A stretch of 64,000 nucleotides of DNA from an uncultured Pelagibacteraceae bacterium (lineage in GTDB: Bacteria > Pseudomonadota > Alphaproteobacteria > Pelagibacterales > Pelagibacteraceae), in assembly GCA_902527265.1 (NCBI GenBank), contig CABZNY010000001.1, positions 1 through 64,000 on the forward strand, given 5' to 3'. The notes beneath the pieces were generated by a model. It worked only from the letters and a program-made list of their open reading frames with translations. It was not told where the DNA came from and did not search any database. This document shows, piece after piece, positions 40,432 through 51,200 of the stretch. A program made the translations under genes and the position numbers. The number at the start of each line of letters is the position of its first letter. Positions within the stretch are counted from its first letter, which is position 1.

Positions 40432-41741
40432 TTATATATTAAGCATTTCATATCTTTGTTGCACAATTGGACTTCATTTGAACTATAAATCCATTTTGGT
40501 CTTTCTGGAAGATGGTAAGATATATTTCCTGCAATCCACTCATTACCTTTAATATATTCCATTTTTCCAAGGTCCTCGCCTTCAGTTTCAAAAAAAACTT
40601 TAGCCTGCTTTGCTAAATTTTTACCCTCAAAATCAGTTCTTTTATCAGTTTTAGTAGCTGAAACATAAGAATACAAAATTGGAGATAATAAGAATAATAT
40701 CAAAAAGATTGAAGAAAACGTTCTCATTTTTTCAAAATTAATTTCTGATTTTAAAATATAAACAAATAACAGGCCAAAGCTTATGTAAAATGGCGTCATC
40801 CACATAGTTCTAATTTTTACACCCATAGTAAATGATGTAAGAAAAATAAAAAAAATTGGAATTAAATTAATTGATAATAAAAACAAAAGCTTTTCGTCGT
40901 TTAAATTAATATTTATTTTAAATTTTTTCACTAAAACAAAAATCATTAGTAAAAACGGCAATAATATACCAATTTGCTTTCCTAAAAATATCATAGGATG
41001 TTTTAAGTGGTTTAAAATACTTGCATCTTCTGATCCAGTCCTTAGAAGTCCATAAGTAATAGTTACATAATCATTCTCAGTTAACCAAATAATGTGTGGT
41101 AATAAAATTATGATAAAGGGAACAAAAGAAACTAGACACTTGTAATTCAATCTTTTTGTATAAATCATATAAATTAAAAGTACATCTATCGCTAAACCTA
41201 AATAGACAAATAAATATTTAGATAGAAATCCAAATCCAGCAAATAGACCAAGTAATAACCAATCTAATATTTTGTTATTCTTAATTCCTCTCCATAGATA
41301 AAAAACTGAAAGAGACCAAAAAGGAATTAAACAAATATTTACATTAAATTCAGGTGTAGTGAAGTTATAGAAATATATTCCCTCTAATAACAAAACAGAT
41401 AGTAAACAATAAATTTTGTTATCAAAAAAATCTTCAGCTAACTTGAAAATTACAATGAATGAAACAACAATACAAATTTGACTTAAAAAATAATAAGCCC
41501 AGTCTTGAGGTCCAAATATTTGATATACTATTTCAGGCAAAAAGGCACTAATCGGAGGATGCTTATTAAATCCCCAATCTAAATTACTTCCCCATGCCAA
41601 AGCTTCGATAGTATCAAGAGGTAAATTGTTATTTGTTAAACTTGGAACCAATGTCCAGATGAACAAGTGAGCTGTAACAAAAATATAAAATAAATTACTT
41701 ATATTCTTTTTATAAATAGCCATTTTTATTAATTTATACAA
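40428..41741 (-). CDS. ArnT/GT39-like integral membrane glycosyltransferase
   Basis: WGSNLDWGFNKHPPISAFLPEIVYQIFGPQDWAYYFLSQI; multiple TM segments. Confidence 0.8.
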   Translation of the reverse strand: MYKLIKMAIYKKNISNLFYIFVTAHLFIWTLVPSLTNNNLPLDTIEALAWGSNLDWGFNKHPPISAFLPEIVYQIFGPQDWAYYFLSQICIVVSFIVIFKLAEDFFDNKIYCLLSVLLLEGIYFYNFTTPEFNVNICLIPFWSLSVFYLWRGIKNNKILDWLLLGLFAGFGFLSKYLFVYLGLAIDVLLIYMIYTKRLNYKCLVSFVPFIIILLPHIIWLTENDYVTITYGLLRTGSEDASILNHLKHPMIFLGKQIGILLPFLLMIFVLVKKFKININLNDEKLLFLLSINLIPIFFIFLTSFTMGVKIRTMWMTPFYISFGLLFVYILKSEINFEKMRTFSSIFLILFLLSPILYSYVSATKTDKRTDFEGKNLAKQAKVFFETEGEDLGKMEYIKGNEWIAGNISYHLPERPKWIYSSNEVQLCNKDMKCLIYK

Positions 41742-41766
41742 TTAATCCATTCTTGACACTCAATAA

Positions 41767-42219
41767 ATGATGAATATATTCACCAGATTTATAAATTTGA
41801 GTATGGTTAAAATCTCTAAAAAATATATTCCAAAAGAAACTGAAAAGTATATGTGTGCAAAACACCTTGCATATTTCAAACAAAAATTGATGGAGTGGAA
41901 AAAAGATCTTAAGAGAACAAATAATGAAGCAATATTTAACGCTTCAATGGATGACAATAGTGCATCTGCAGATATTGTCGATCAAGCAAGCTCTTACACT
42001 GAAAAAAATGTTGAAATGAGAGCAATTAATAGACAAATAAAATTAATTTCTAAGATTGATGGTGCTTTAAAAAAAATTCAAGATGGAACCTATGGATTTT
42101 GTGAAGATACAGCAGAACCAATTGGTCTTAAAAGATTAATGGCAAGACCAGTTGCAACTTTATGCATAGCAGCACAAGAGAAACAAGAAAAAGAAGAAAA
42201 AGTTTACGCTGATATTTAA
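41767..42219 (+). CDS. dksA: DksA/TraR family transcription factor (probable start MVKISKKYIP)
   Basis: DIVDQASSYTEKNVEMRAINRQIKLISKIDGALKKIQDGTYGFCEDTAEPIGLKRLMARPVATLCIAAQE. Confidence 0.88.
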   Translation: MMNIFTRFINLSMVKISKKYIPKETEKYMCAKHLAYFKQKLMEWKKDLKRTNNEAIFNASMDDNSASADIVDQASSYTEKNVEMRAINRQIKLISKIDGALKKIQDGTYGFCEDTAEPIGLKRLMARPVATLCIAAQEKQEKEEKVYADI

Positions 42220-42842
42220 GGGTAATCTATTTCAGCATCTTTATTTAATACTTTAAATCCTTTTATTACTGCTGGACGTTTAGCTATGTCAACATACCAT
42301 CTAGATAAACCTTTAAAATTTTCTAATCCAATATCATGTCTTTTATGCCTTGCAATCCAAGACCATGTTGCGATATCTGCAATTGAATACTCTTTGCCTG
42401 CTAAATAATCACTAGCAGAAAGTCTTGCTTCCAAATCCTCGTATAGTTTTCTTGTAATTTTAAAGTATCTTTCTTCTCCCCACTCACTTTTACCTTGATG
42501 ATAATAATGAAACTGATGATGTTGTCCTATCATTGGACCAATCAAACCCATTTGGGCCATTAACCATTGATTTATCTCTAATCTATTCTCTTCAGGATAA
42601 AACATTTTACTTTTTTCACCTAGATACATTAGTATTGCTCCTGACTCGAAGATTGAATTATTATTTTCGTGGTCGGTTATTACTGGAATTTTATTAAATG
42701 GACTAATTTTTTTGAATTCTGCTTTATGTTGCTCACCTTCAGATAAATTTACCTTTGTAACTTTATAATCTAGTTTTATTTCTTCAAGCATGATACTTAT
42801 TTTCCAACCGTTAGGAGTATCGGCAGTAAATAATTCAATCAC
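42216..42842 (-). CDS. Glutathione S-transferase family protein
   Basis: LFTADTPNGWKISIMLEEIKLDY, FNKIPVITDHENNNSIFESGAILMYLGEKS. Confidence 0.9.
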   Translation of the reverse strand: MIELFTADTPNGWKISIMLEEIKLDYKVTKVNLSEGEQHKAEFKKISPFNKIPVITDHENNNSIFESGAILMYLGEKSKMFYPEENRLEINQWLMAQMGLIGPMIGQHHQFHYYHQGKSEWGEERYFKITRKLYEDLEARLSASDYLAGKEYSIADIATWSWIARHKRHDIGLENFKGLSRWYVDIAKRPAVIKGFKVLNKDAEIDYP

Positions 42843-43854
42843 TATTTTACACCCAGTCTGTCTTTAATAGTATTTGATGCTGTCGTAAATTCAAATCTGT
42901 ATTTTTCATTAGGTCTTGCATATTTAAAGCACCCTCGTGCAGCTAAAGCACCTTCATGAAAACCTGACAATATTAATTTAAGTTTTCCTGGGTAAGTACA
43001 TATATCGCCAATAGCAAATATACCTTTCTTATTAGTTTCAAAGTTTTCAGTATTAACTGGGATTGCTTTTTTATCTAGATTAAGGCCCCATTCTGCAATT
43101 GGACCAAGTTGCATTATCAAACCAAAGAAACCCAAAACATAATCTGCTTTTAATATTTTACTCTCCCCTTCTTCACTTTTAATTTCTACTTCTTCTAAAG
43201 ATCCATTTCCTTTGACATCTTTAATTGAGTATTTAGTAAACAAACTAATTATATTTTTTTCACTTAATTCTTTTATTTTTTGAACACTCGCAGGTGCACC
43301 TCTAAATTCATCTCTTCTATGAATAAGTGAAACTTTAGAAGTACTAGATAGTTCAATTGCCCAGTCCAGTGCACTATCTCCACCACCAAATATAGCTACA
43401 GACTTATCTTTAAAAATTGTTTTGTCTTTAATTGAATACAAAACTGAAGTTCCATGAAACTTTTCTGCACTCTTTGTCGGAAACTTTCTTGGTTCAAATG
43501 ATCCAACACCTCCAGCAATTACAACATTTGGAGTTTGGAATTTTTTTCCACTAGTTGTTGTAACAATCCAATTATCGTTTTGATTTGTAAGTTCTTGAAC
43601 TCTTTCGTTTAAGTGAAAATTAAATTTAAATGGTTTGATTTGTTCTATTAAATTGTTTGTAAGTTCTTCTCCTGTACACTCTGGAACTGCAGGAATATCA
43701 TAAATTGGTTTGTCTGGATAAAGTTCAATACATTGACCACCGATTTTATCCAGGTTATCAACTATTTCACATTTCAATCCAATAATTCCAAGTTGATGTG
43801 CGCAAAATAATCCTGTTGGACCTGCGCCAACTATAACAACGTCAGTTTTTTTCA

Positions 43855-43855
<1 letters not shown>
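42842..43855 (-). CDS. Thioredoxin reductase-like ferredoxin--NADP reductase
   Basis: VVIVGAGPTGLFCAHQLG, GGQCIELYPDKPIYDIPA, AIFGGGDSALDWA, GIFAIGDICTYPGKLKLILSGFHEGALAA. Confidence 0.9.
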
Positions 43856-44231
<376 letters not shown>

Positions 44232-44252
44232 ATATTTCGTAACTAATTGTTA

Positions 44253-45032
44253 CTACGCTCTTCTTGTAGAGTTAGATACTGCACAAGACCAGATAATTAA
44301 ACCAAATGCGATTTTATTAACAAAGTCTGCTAAGTTATAGATAACGTTTAACGCGTTACCATCTATTCCACCTGTTAGGTAACCAAAAATGTAACCTAAT
44401 GGGTAAATAGCCCAACCTACAGTAACAATCATTCTTAAAGCTCCAAATGCAGTTACTAAAGATTTATTTCCAGATTTAGCAGCAACTTTTCCTGCTTCTC
44501 CTGAAAAGATTTCATAAAGAATGTAAATCCATCCAGCCATACCGATTATGAAACCTAGTGTAGCGTTAATGAATCCAGCTTCTCCAAGATATCCACCTAT
44601 TAACATAACTAGCGAACCAATTAAGATTCTCCAGAATATGTTTGTGTCAACTTTTCGTACTGCTGAAAGAATTAAGTAAAATTCTACTAGCTGTAGTGGT
44701 ACAGTTATTAACCAGTCAATGTATCTGTAAACAGTTGGAGTATCACCTGTTTCGATCCAAACTGCTCTCATGTACATATAGTGAATAAACGCTATACCTG
44801 TTACTAATCCAGCTACGTTTACTGATTTTCTCCATTGTGAACTGACGTTAGCCTGTTCCATAAAGAAAAACGCTGTAGCTGCTAACATACCCATTGATAT
44901 TAACCAAAACGAAATACCTACGAAATCGTCTGTAGCTAAAAAGGCTGTTGCTGCGTTAGCTGCTGTAGTTGCTCCGAAAAGCACTGCCGCTAATGCTAAC
45001 ATTTTCATTGTCTTCATAAAAAACTCCCTCAT
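44253..45032 (-). CDS. Proteorhodopsin, predicted blue-absorbing (Gln at tuning position)
   Basis: YRYIDWLITVPLQLVEFYLIL (D97/E108 equivalents present, Q at 105 equivalent); ADFVNKIAFGLIIW retinal-binding Lys. Confidence 0.97.
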   Translation of the reverse strand: MREFFMKTMKMLALAAVLFGATTAANAATAFLATDDFVGISFWLISMGMLAATAFFFMEQANVSSQWRKSVNVAGLVTGIAFIHYMYMRAVWIETGDTPTVYRYIDWLITVPLQLVEFYLILSAVRKVDTNIFWRILIGSLVMLIGGYLGEAGFINATLGFIIGMAGWIYILYEIFSGEAGKVAAKSGNKSLVTAFGALRMIVTVGWAIYPLGYIFGYLTGGIDGNALNVIYNLADFVNKIAFGLIIWSCAVSNSTRRA

Positions 45033-45231
45033 AGTTAGTTTTTTTATTAGTTTAAATTTAAACTACAGACTAATCTAATGATTAGCCTAAAGTTAGGGTT
45101 AGATAGCAAAAAAATTTACTTTATTGAAGAGTTTTTGACCTCTAAAAAGTATTGATTTTACTTACTTTGTAAAATTAAATACAACCTGTTACATAAAATC
45201 TTTAAAAAAGTGAGTCAAAAAACAAATCACT

Positions 45232-47130
45232 ATGAAAAATAGTTTTAACAAAATTTATGAAGAATCTATTCAAAATCCTGAGGAATTTTGGAAAAATGTA
45301 TCTGATGATGTCTTCTGGTTTAAAAAACCTACTAAGATTTTAAACAAATCTAATCCTCCATTTTATAAATGGTTTGAAGATGGCGTTACAAACACCTGTT
45401 ACAACGCTATTGATGTTCATATTGATAAAGGTAACGGTGAGAAGACTGCTTTAATTTATGATAGCCCTATAACTAATAGTAAAGCGAAGTATACCTACAA
45501 TGAATTAAGAGAAAAAATATCAAAATTCGCTGGAGCACTTGATAACCAAGGAATTAAAAAAGGTGACAGAGTAATTATCTATATGCCGATGATACCTGAG
45601 GCGGTAATAGCGATGCTTGCTTGTGGGAGAATTGGTGCAATACACTCGGTAGTTTTTGGTGGATTTGCTTCAAATGAATTGGCAAGCAGGATTGATGATA
45701 GTAAAGCAAAAATTTTAATCACTGCTTCTTGTGGGTTTGAGCCAGGAAGAACCGTTGAATACAGACCATTAGTAGATGGAGCATTGAAACTTGCAAAACA
45801 TAAAGTTGAGAGAGTGATTTTCTTTCAAAGGAAAGCTCACGAAGTAAAACTCAACTCTCCACTTGAAATCAGCTGGGATGAGGTACTTGTTAATGCCAAA
45901 AATAAAGATTGTGTTGAGATTGGAGCAAATGAGTTTGCTTACATTTTATATACATCTGGAACTACAGGAATACCAAAGGGCATAGTAAGAGATATTGGAG
46001 GTCATATAGTTGCTCTTAAATGGACAATGAAAAATATTTACAACGTAGATGAAAATGATGTGTGGTGGTCAGCTAGTGATATTGGTTGGATAGTAGGACA
46101 TTCATATATTGTTTATGCTCCATTGTTTAAAGGATGTACAACAGTTTTATTTGAAGGGAAACCAGTTGGAACTCCTGATGCAGGAGTATTTTGGAGAATA
46201 ATTTCAGAGTATAAAATTAAATCTTTATTTACAGCTCCAACAGCGTTTAGAGCTATTAAAAAAGAAGACCCAGATGGAAAGTTTTTCTCAAAATATGATT
46301 TAAGTTCTTTTGAATCTTTATTTCTAGCTGGAGAAAGAGCTGATCCTGATACAATAAAATGGGCTGAAAATCTTTTAAATGTTCCCGTTATAGATCATTG
46401 GTGGCAAACTGAAACTAGTTGGGCAATAAGTTCAAATTGTACTGGAATAGAAATGCAAAAAACAAAGTATGGTTCTGCATGTAAAGCCGTTCCAGGTTAC
46501 GATGTAAAAATAATTAAACCTGATCATTCAATAGCAAAACCTAATGAGATGGGTGATATAGTTGTTAAATTACCATTGCCTCCAGGTACTTTTCCAACAC
46601 TTTGGAATGCTGATAAGAGATATGAAGAAAATTATATGACTAATTATAAAGGCTACTATCAAACTTATGATGCAGGTCACATTGATGAAGACGGATATAT
46701 TTGGATTATGTCACGAACAGATGATATAATTAATGTTGCTGGTCATAGATTATCGACAGGTGCGATTGAAGAGGTATTATCTGAACATCAATCAGTTGCT
46801 GAGTGTGCTGTTCTTGGAATTGCAGATAAATTGAAAGGACAATTGCCTATTGGTTTAGTTGTTTTAAAATCTGGTGTTGAAAAAGACAATGAAACTATCT
46901 CGAAGGAATGTATTAAAATGGTAAGAGATAAAATTGGACCTGTTGCTGCGTTCAAAGTTGTTATTGTTATTAAAAGATTACCTAAAACAAGATCAGGAAA
47001 AATATTGAGAGGAACTATTCGTAAAATTGCCGACAAGGAAGATTATAAAATGCCAGCAACAATCGATGATCCAGCAATTTTAGAGGAGATTACTCAAAGT
47101 TTAATAGAAAATAAAATTCTGACTAAATAA
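45232..47130 (+). CDS. prpE: Propionyl-CoA/acyl-CoA synthetase (AMP-forming)
   Basis: YILYTSGTTGIPKGIVRDIGGH, WWSASDIGWIVGHSYIVYAPL, WWQTETSW, KTRSGKILRGTIR. Confidence 0.93.
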   Translation: MKNSFNKIYEESIQNPEEFWKNVSDDVFWFKKPTKILNKSNPPFYKWFEDGVTNTCYNAIDVHIDKGNGEKTALIYDSPITNSKAKYTYNELREKISKFAGALDNQGIKKGDRVIIYMPMIPEAVIAMLACGRIGAIHSVVFGGFASNELASRIDDSKAKILITASCGFEPGRTVEYRPLVDGALKLAKHKVERVIFFQRKAHEVKLNSPLEISWDEVLVNAKNKDCVEIGANEFAYILYTSGTTGIPKGIVRDIGGHIVALKWTMKNIYNVDENDVWWSASDIGWIVGHSYIVYAPLFKGCTTVLFEGKPVGTPDAGVFWRIISEYKIKSLFTAPTAFRAIKKEDPDGKFFSKYDLSSFESLFLAGERADPDTIKWAENLLNVPVIDHWWQTETSWAISSNCTGIEMQKTKYGSACKAVPGYDVKIIKPDHSIAKPNEMGDIVVKLPLPPGTFPTLWNADKRYEENYMTNYKGYYQTYDAGHIDEDGYIWIMSRTDDIINVAGHRLSTGAIEEVLSEHQSVAECAVLGIADKLKGQLPIGLVVLKSGVEKDNETISKECIKMVRDKIGPVAAFKVVIVIKRLPKTRSGKILRGTIRKIADKEDYKMPATIDDPAILEEITQSLIENKILTK

Positions 47131-47136
47131 ATTAGA

Positions 47137-48447
47137 TTAATTATCAAACTTGATGGGCTTACCTGTTGCTTCTCCGAGGATATTTCCATCTTTCATTTTA
47201 ATCTCTCCGTGTATGATTGTATAAACTGGAGTTCCCTTAAACTTATGTCCATTAAAAGGTGACCATCCGCACTTACTCTCTATTTTTTCATTTTTGATTT
47301 CGATAATTTTGTTCATATCCACAATTGTAAAGTCTGCATCATAGTTTTCCTTTATATATCCCTTATCTATAATACCAAAAATTTTCGCTGGATTTTCACA
47401 GACAAGACTCATAAGCTGAATTAAAGTTAGTTTTCCATCATTTACATGATTAAGCATCACAGGTAATAAGGTCTGAACCCCGGGCATTCCTGAAGGGGTA
47501 TTTGGATATTCTTTGTCTTTATTTACCTTAAGATGAGGAGCATGATCCGAACCGATAGTATCATTATAATTATTTCTTACTGCATACCACAGTCTATCGT
47601 AATGACTTTTTTCTCTAATAGGTGGATTCATTTGAGCATAGGTACCTAGTTTATCGTAACAGTCTGGTGCAAACATTGTTAAATGTTGAGGGGTTATTTC
47701 AAATGTTATGTCTCCCTTATTCTGAGATAGAAAATCAACCTCCTGTTTTGTCGTAATATGAAGAATGTGAGCTTTTTTACCTAATCTTTTTGCAATTTTA
47801 ACAATCTTTCTAGTAGAAGAAATTGCGCATTCTTCATCTCTCCATATTGGATGGGAATGAACATTGCCTTTCTCTCTTAATTTCTTTCTTAAATTTAAAA
47901 TATCCTCATCTTCTGAGTGAACTGCAACAATTTTAGAAGTACTTTCAAATACTTTTTCAATGTCTTCTTCTTTATGAACCAATAAAGTCCCTGTTGATGA
48001 ACCTGCAAATAATTTAACTCCACAACATCCTTCTAGACCTTTAAGATCAGCTAATTCGCTTTGGTTTGTGGGAGTTGCTCCAAAATAAAATGCATGATTA
48101 CAATACATTCTATTTTTTGCTAAATCTATTTTTCTTTGAAATTCCTCTTTATTTGTAGTTGCTGGATTAGTATTTGGCATTTCAAATACTGAAGTTATGC
48201 CTCCGACAATTGCGGCTCTACTTCCTGAAGCTAAATCCTCAGTGTCTGTTGAACCTGGTTCCCTAAAATGTGTCTGAGTATCAATACAACCAGGAAGAAC
48301 GCTAAGTCCAGTTGCATCAATTGATTGACTTGAGTCTTCATCTAACTTGCCAATTTTTACAATTTTGCCATTTTGAATGCCTATATCAACATCTTTGAGA
48401 TCTTTATCAATATAACACTTTCCATTTTTAATTATTAGGTCTAACAT
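47137..48447 (-). CDS. pyrC: Dihydroorotase (cyclic amidohydrolase)
   Basis: LPGCIDTQTHFREPGSTDTEDLASGSRAAIVGGITSVFEMPNT, GSDHAPH. Confidence 0.85.
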   Translation of the reverse strand: MLDLIIKNGKCYIDKDLKDVDIGIQNGKIVKIGKLDEDSSQSIDATGLSVLPGCIDTQTHFREPGSTDTEDLASGSRAAIVGGITSVFEMPNTNPATTNKEEFQRKIDLAKNRMYCNHAFYFGATPTNQSELADLKGLEGCCGVKLFAGSSTGTLLVHKEEDIEKVFESTSKIVAVHSEDEDILNLRKKLREKGNVHSHPIWRDEECAISSTRKIVKIAKRLGKKAHILHITTKQEVDFLSQNKGDITFEITPQHLTMFAPDCYDKLGTYAQMNPPIREKSHYDRLWYAVRNNYNDTIGSDHAPHLKVNKDKEYPNTPSGMPGVQTLLPVMLNHVNDGKLTLIQLMSLVCENPAKIFGIIDKGYIKENYDADFTIVDMNKIIEIKNEKIESKCGWSPFNGHKFKGTPVYTIIHGEIKMKDGNILGEATGKPIKFDN

Positions 48448-48489
48448 TTATAAAAAAACTACTTATATCATCCGTTATAATATTACAAT

Positions 48490-49371
48490 ATGAATAGAAA
48501 TAATATTTACATCCTAGAGGATAGAGGTCTTCTTTACATTAACGGAGATGATGCTAAAGAATTTTTACAAAATATAATTACAAACAATATTGAAAATGTA
48601 TCAGATAATAGAAGTTGTTTCTCAGCTCTCTTAACCCCACAAGGTAAATATCTTTATGATTTTATAATTATTAAACATAAATCAGGCTATTTTTTAGATT
48701 GTGAAAAGAAAATTATTGAAAATTTATATAAACAGTTAAATTTATACAAGCTTAGATCTAAAGTAGAAATTTTAAATCTAAGTAATGAGTTTGTTGTTGC
48801 AAATTTAACAAAGGAAAAATTTCTAGAATTGGAAAATTCTAAAGATGAGATGGGTTTTACTATAAAATTTAGAGAAGATCCTATTCTTTTAGATCCAAGG
48901 TCTGATAAATTAGGAGCTAGATTAGTGATTAATTTAGAAAAATTGTATCTTTCTATAAAAAAATTGGGATTAAAAGTTTCTGATGTAAATGAATATTATA
49001 ATTACAGTCATGAATTAGGAATTGCTCAAATTGATACAAATAATCTGCAAGATAAAATATTTGGAATTGAATGTAATTTTGAAGAACTAAATGGAATTGA
49101 CTTTAGAAAAGGATGTTATGTAGGGCAAGAAAATACAGCTAGAATAAAACTTAAAGATAAACTTAACAAAAGACTATTTGCAATTAAAGTTTTAGATGGA
49201 GAGATCAATAGTGACCAAATTACTTCTGAAAATAAAAACTTAGGAAAGTTATTAATCAATAATAAAAATCCATTTGCTTTACTAAAACTAGAAGATAAAA
49301 GCTTTAATTTTGATAAAGATCTAAAGTGTGGTGATGCAAAAATAAAAGTCTTAAGACCTAATTGGATATAA
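48490..49371 (+). CDS. ygfZ: YgfZ/GcvT-like folate-binding protein
   Basis: DRGLLYINGDDAKEFLQNIITNNI, GIDFRKGCYVGQENTARIK. Confidence 0.93.
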   Translation: MNRNNIYILEDRGLLYINGDDAKEFLQNIITNNIENVSDNRSCFSALLTPQGKYLYDFIIIKHKSGYFLDCEKKIIENLYKQLNLYKLRSKVEILNLSNEFVVANLTKEKFLELENSKDEMGFTIKFREDPILLDPRSDKLGARLVINLEKLYLSIKKLGLKVSDVNEYYNYSHELGIAQIDTNNLQDKIFGIECNFEELNGIDFRKGCYVGQENTARIKLKDKLNKRLFAIKVLDGEINSDQITSENKNLGKLLINNKNPFALLKLEDKSFNFDKDLKCGDAKIKVLRPNWI

Positions 49372-49372
49372 A

Positions 49373-49744
49373 TTATTTAATAAATTTTGATAAATCTGGT
49401 TTGAAATAGTCTGGTCCTTTCATAACTTTTCCAAATTCATTATATATTGGTTTTCCATCTTTTCCCAATTTACTCATATTAGATTTTTGAACTTCTTCAA
49501 AACATTTATCTAAATTAATACCAAAAGCATGACCTGCGCCATAAGTAACATACAAAATATCTGTTAATGCATCTGCAACTTCAGTCAAATTTTTTTCTGA
49601 TATTGCCTGTTTAAGTTCCTCTAACTCTTCATTAATCAATGAAATTCTTAACGAATTAATTTTATCTGTGCTTAAACTTGATGAATCTTTTACATCTTGA
49701 TTAAAAGTTTTCATAAACACGCCAACTTTTTCAAAATTTGTCAT
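49373..49744 (-). CDS. MazG/PRA-PH-like nucleoside triphosphate pyrophosphohydrolase
   Basis: LINEELEELKQAI...EVADALTDILYVTYGAGHAFGINLDKCFEEVQKSNMSKL. Confidence 0.8.
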   Translation of the reverse strand: MTNFEKVGVFMKTFNQDVKDSSSLSTDKINSLRISLINEELEELKQAISEKNLTEVADALTDILYVTYGAGHAFGINLDKCFEEVQKSNMSKLGKDGKPIYNEFGKVMKGPDYFKPDLSKFIK

Positions 49745-49811
49745 TTTACTCCTATATGATTTTATTATTATTTAATGTATAAATGTATAAATATACTCTC
49801 TAAACTAAAAT

Positions 49812-51200
49812 ATGAAATTCAGAAAAGAATACGATAGCATTGGTTCTATAAATGTACCTGTGGATAAGTATTGGGGCGCATCCACACAAAGATCAAAAAA
49901 ATACTTTGATATTGGAGATGTATTAGTCAGACCAAAGTTAATAAAATCCATAGCTATTATAAAAAAAGCAGCTGCTATTACTAATTATAAAAGCAAAGAT
50001 ATTAATTCAAAAATTTATAAATCAATTGTACGGGCTTCTAATGAAGTTATTGCGGGAAAATTAGATAATCATTTCCCTCTTAAAGTTTGGCAAACTGGTT
50101 CTGGCACACAAACAAATATGAATGTGAATGAAGTTATCTCAAATAGAGCAATTGAAATACTTAAAGGAAAAAAGGGTACAAAAAAACCCGTTCATCCAAA
50201 TGATCACGTTAATAAATCACAGTCAACGAATGATGTATTTCCCACTGCAATGCATATTGCAATAGCAATTGAAACTAGAGAAAAACTATTACCAAGCTTA
50301 ATATTATTAAATAAAGAATTAAAAAAAAAGGTAAGTGAATTTAATAAAATAGTCAAAATAGGTAGAACACACCTTCAGGATGCTACCCCTTTATCATTGG
50401 GTCAAGAATTTTCTGGTTACCAATCTCAACTAGAAGAATGCATTAAAAGAATAAAAGTTTCACTGAATGAAATTTATTATTTAGCACAAGGTGGGACCGC
50501 AGTTGGAACTGGTATAAATACCAAAAAAAATTTTGATAAGAAAATAGTAAATGAAATAAAAAAAATCACCAAGTTACCTTTTAAGCCAGCTAAAAATAAG
50601 TTTGCTGCACTTGCTGCTCATGATGCAATAGTAAATTATTCAGGTACATTAAATACAACTGCAGTATGTTTGATGAAAATAGCAAATGATATTAGGTTTT
50701 TAGGTTCAGGACCTAGAGCTGGATATGGAGAGTTGATATTGCCAGAGAATGAGCCTGGATCATCAATTATGCCTGGTAAAGTAAATCCAACTCAATGTGA
50801 GGCTGTAACAATGGTATGTGTGAAAGTAATTGGTAACCACAACGGAATTACAATGGCTGGTTCACATGGTCATTTTGAGCTTAATGTGTTCAAGCCTTTA
50901 ATAATTCATAATGTACTTCAATCAATTCAAATTCTCTCAGATAGTACAAAAAGTTTTGCAAAATATTGTATCTCTGGACTAAAAGCTGACAAAAATAGAA
51001 TAAAATATTTAGTAGATAACTCTTTAATGTTGGTGACTGCCTTATCTCCAAAGATTGGTTATGATAATGCTGCCAAAATTGCAAAGAATGCATTGAAAAA
51101 TAAAACTACTCTTAAAATTGAAGCAATGAGATCAGGTCTTATTAATGAGAGGGAATATAATAAAATTGTTGATCCCAATAAAATGATTAAACCAGACTAA
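49812..51200 (+). CDS. fumC: Fumarate hydratase class II
   Basis: [33 protein letters not shown]. Confidence 0.97.
   Translation: MKFRKEYDSIGSINVPVDKYWGASTQRSKKYFDIGDVLVRPKLIKSIAIIKKAAAITNYKSKDINSKIYKSIVRASNEVIAGKLDNHFPLKVWQTGSGTQTNMNVNEVISNRAIEILKGKKGTKKPVHPNDHVNKSQSTNDVFPTAMHIAIAIETREKLLPSLILLNKELKKKVSEFNKIVKIGRTHLQDATPLSLGQEFSGYQSQLEECIKRIKVSLNEIYYLAQGGTAVGTGINTKKNFDKKIVNEIKKITKLPFKPAKNKFAALAAHDAIVNYSGTLNTTAVCLMKIANDIRFLGSGPRAGYGELILPENEPGSSIMPGKVNPTQCEAVTMVCVKVIGNHNGITMAGSHGHFELNVFKPLIIHNVLQSIQILSDSTKSFAKYCISGLKADKNRIKYLVDNSLMLVTALSPKIGYDNAAKIAKNALKNKTTLKIEAMRSGLINEREYNKIVDPNKMIKPD

Noticed and set aside
41767-42219. Loss of zinc-finger cysteines in the DksA-like protein (CEDT...LCIA)
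   Set aside because: As I recall, many alphaproteobacterial DksA proteins carry this degenerate zinc site, so it is not unusual.
49764-49795. Short tandem-like atgtataaatgtataaatata upstream of fumC
   Set aside because: Too short and AT-rich to separate from background or a promoter -10 region.
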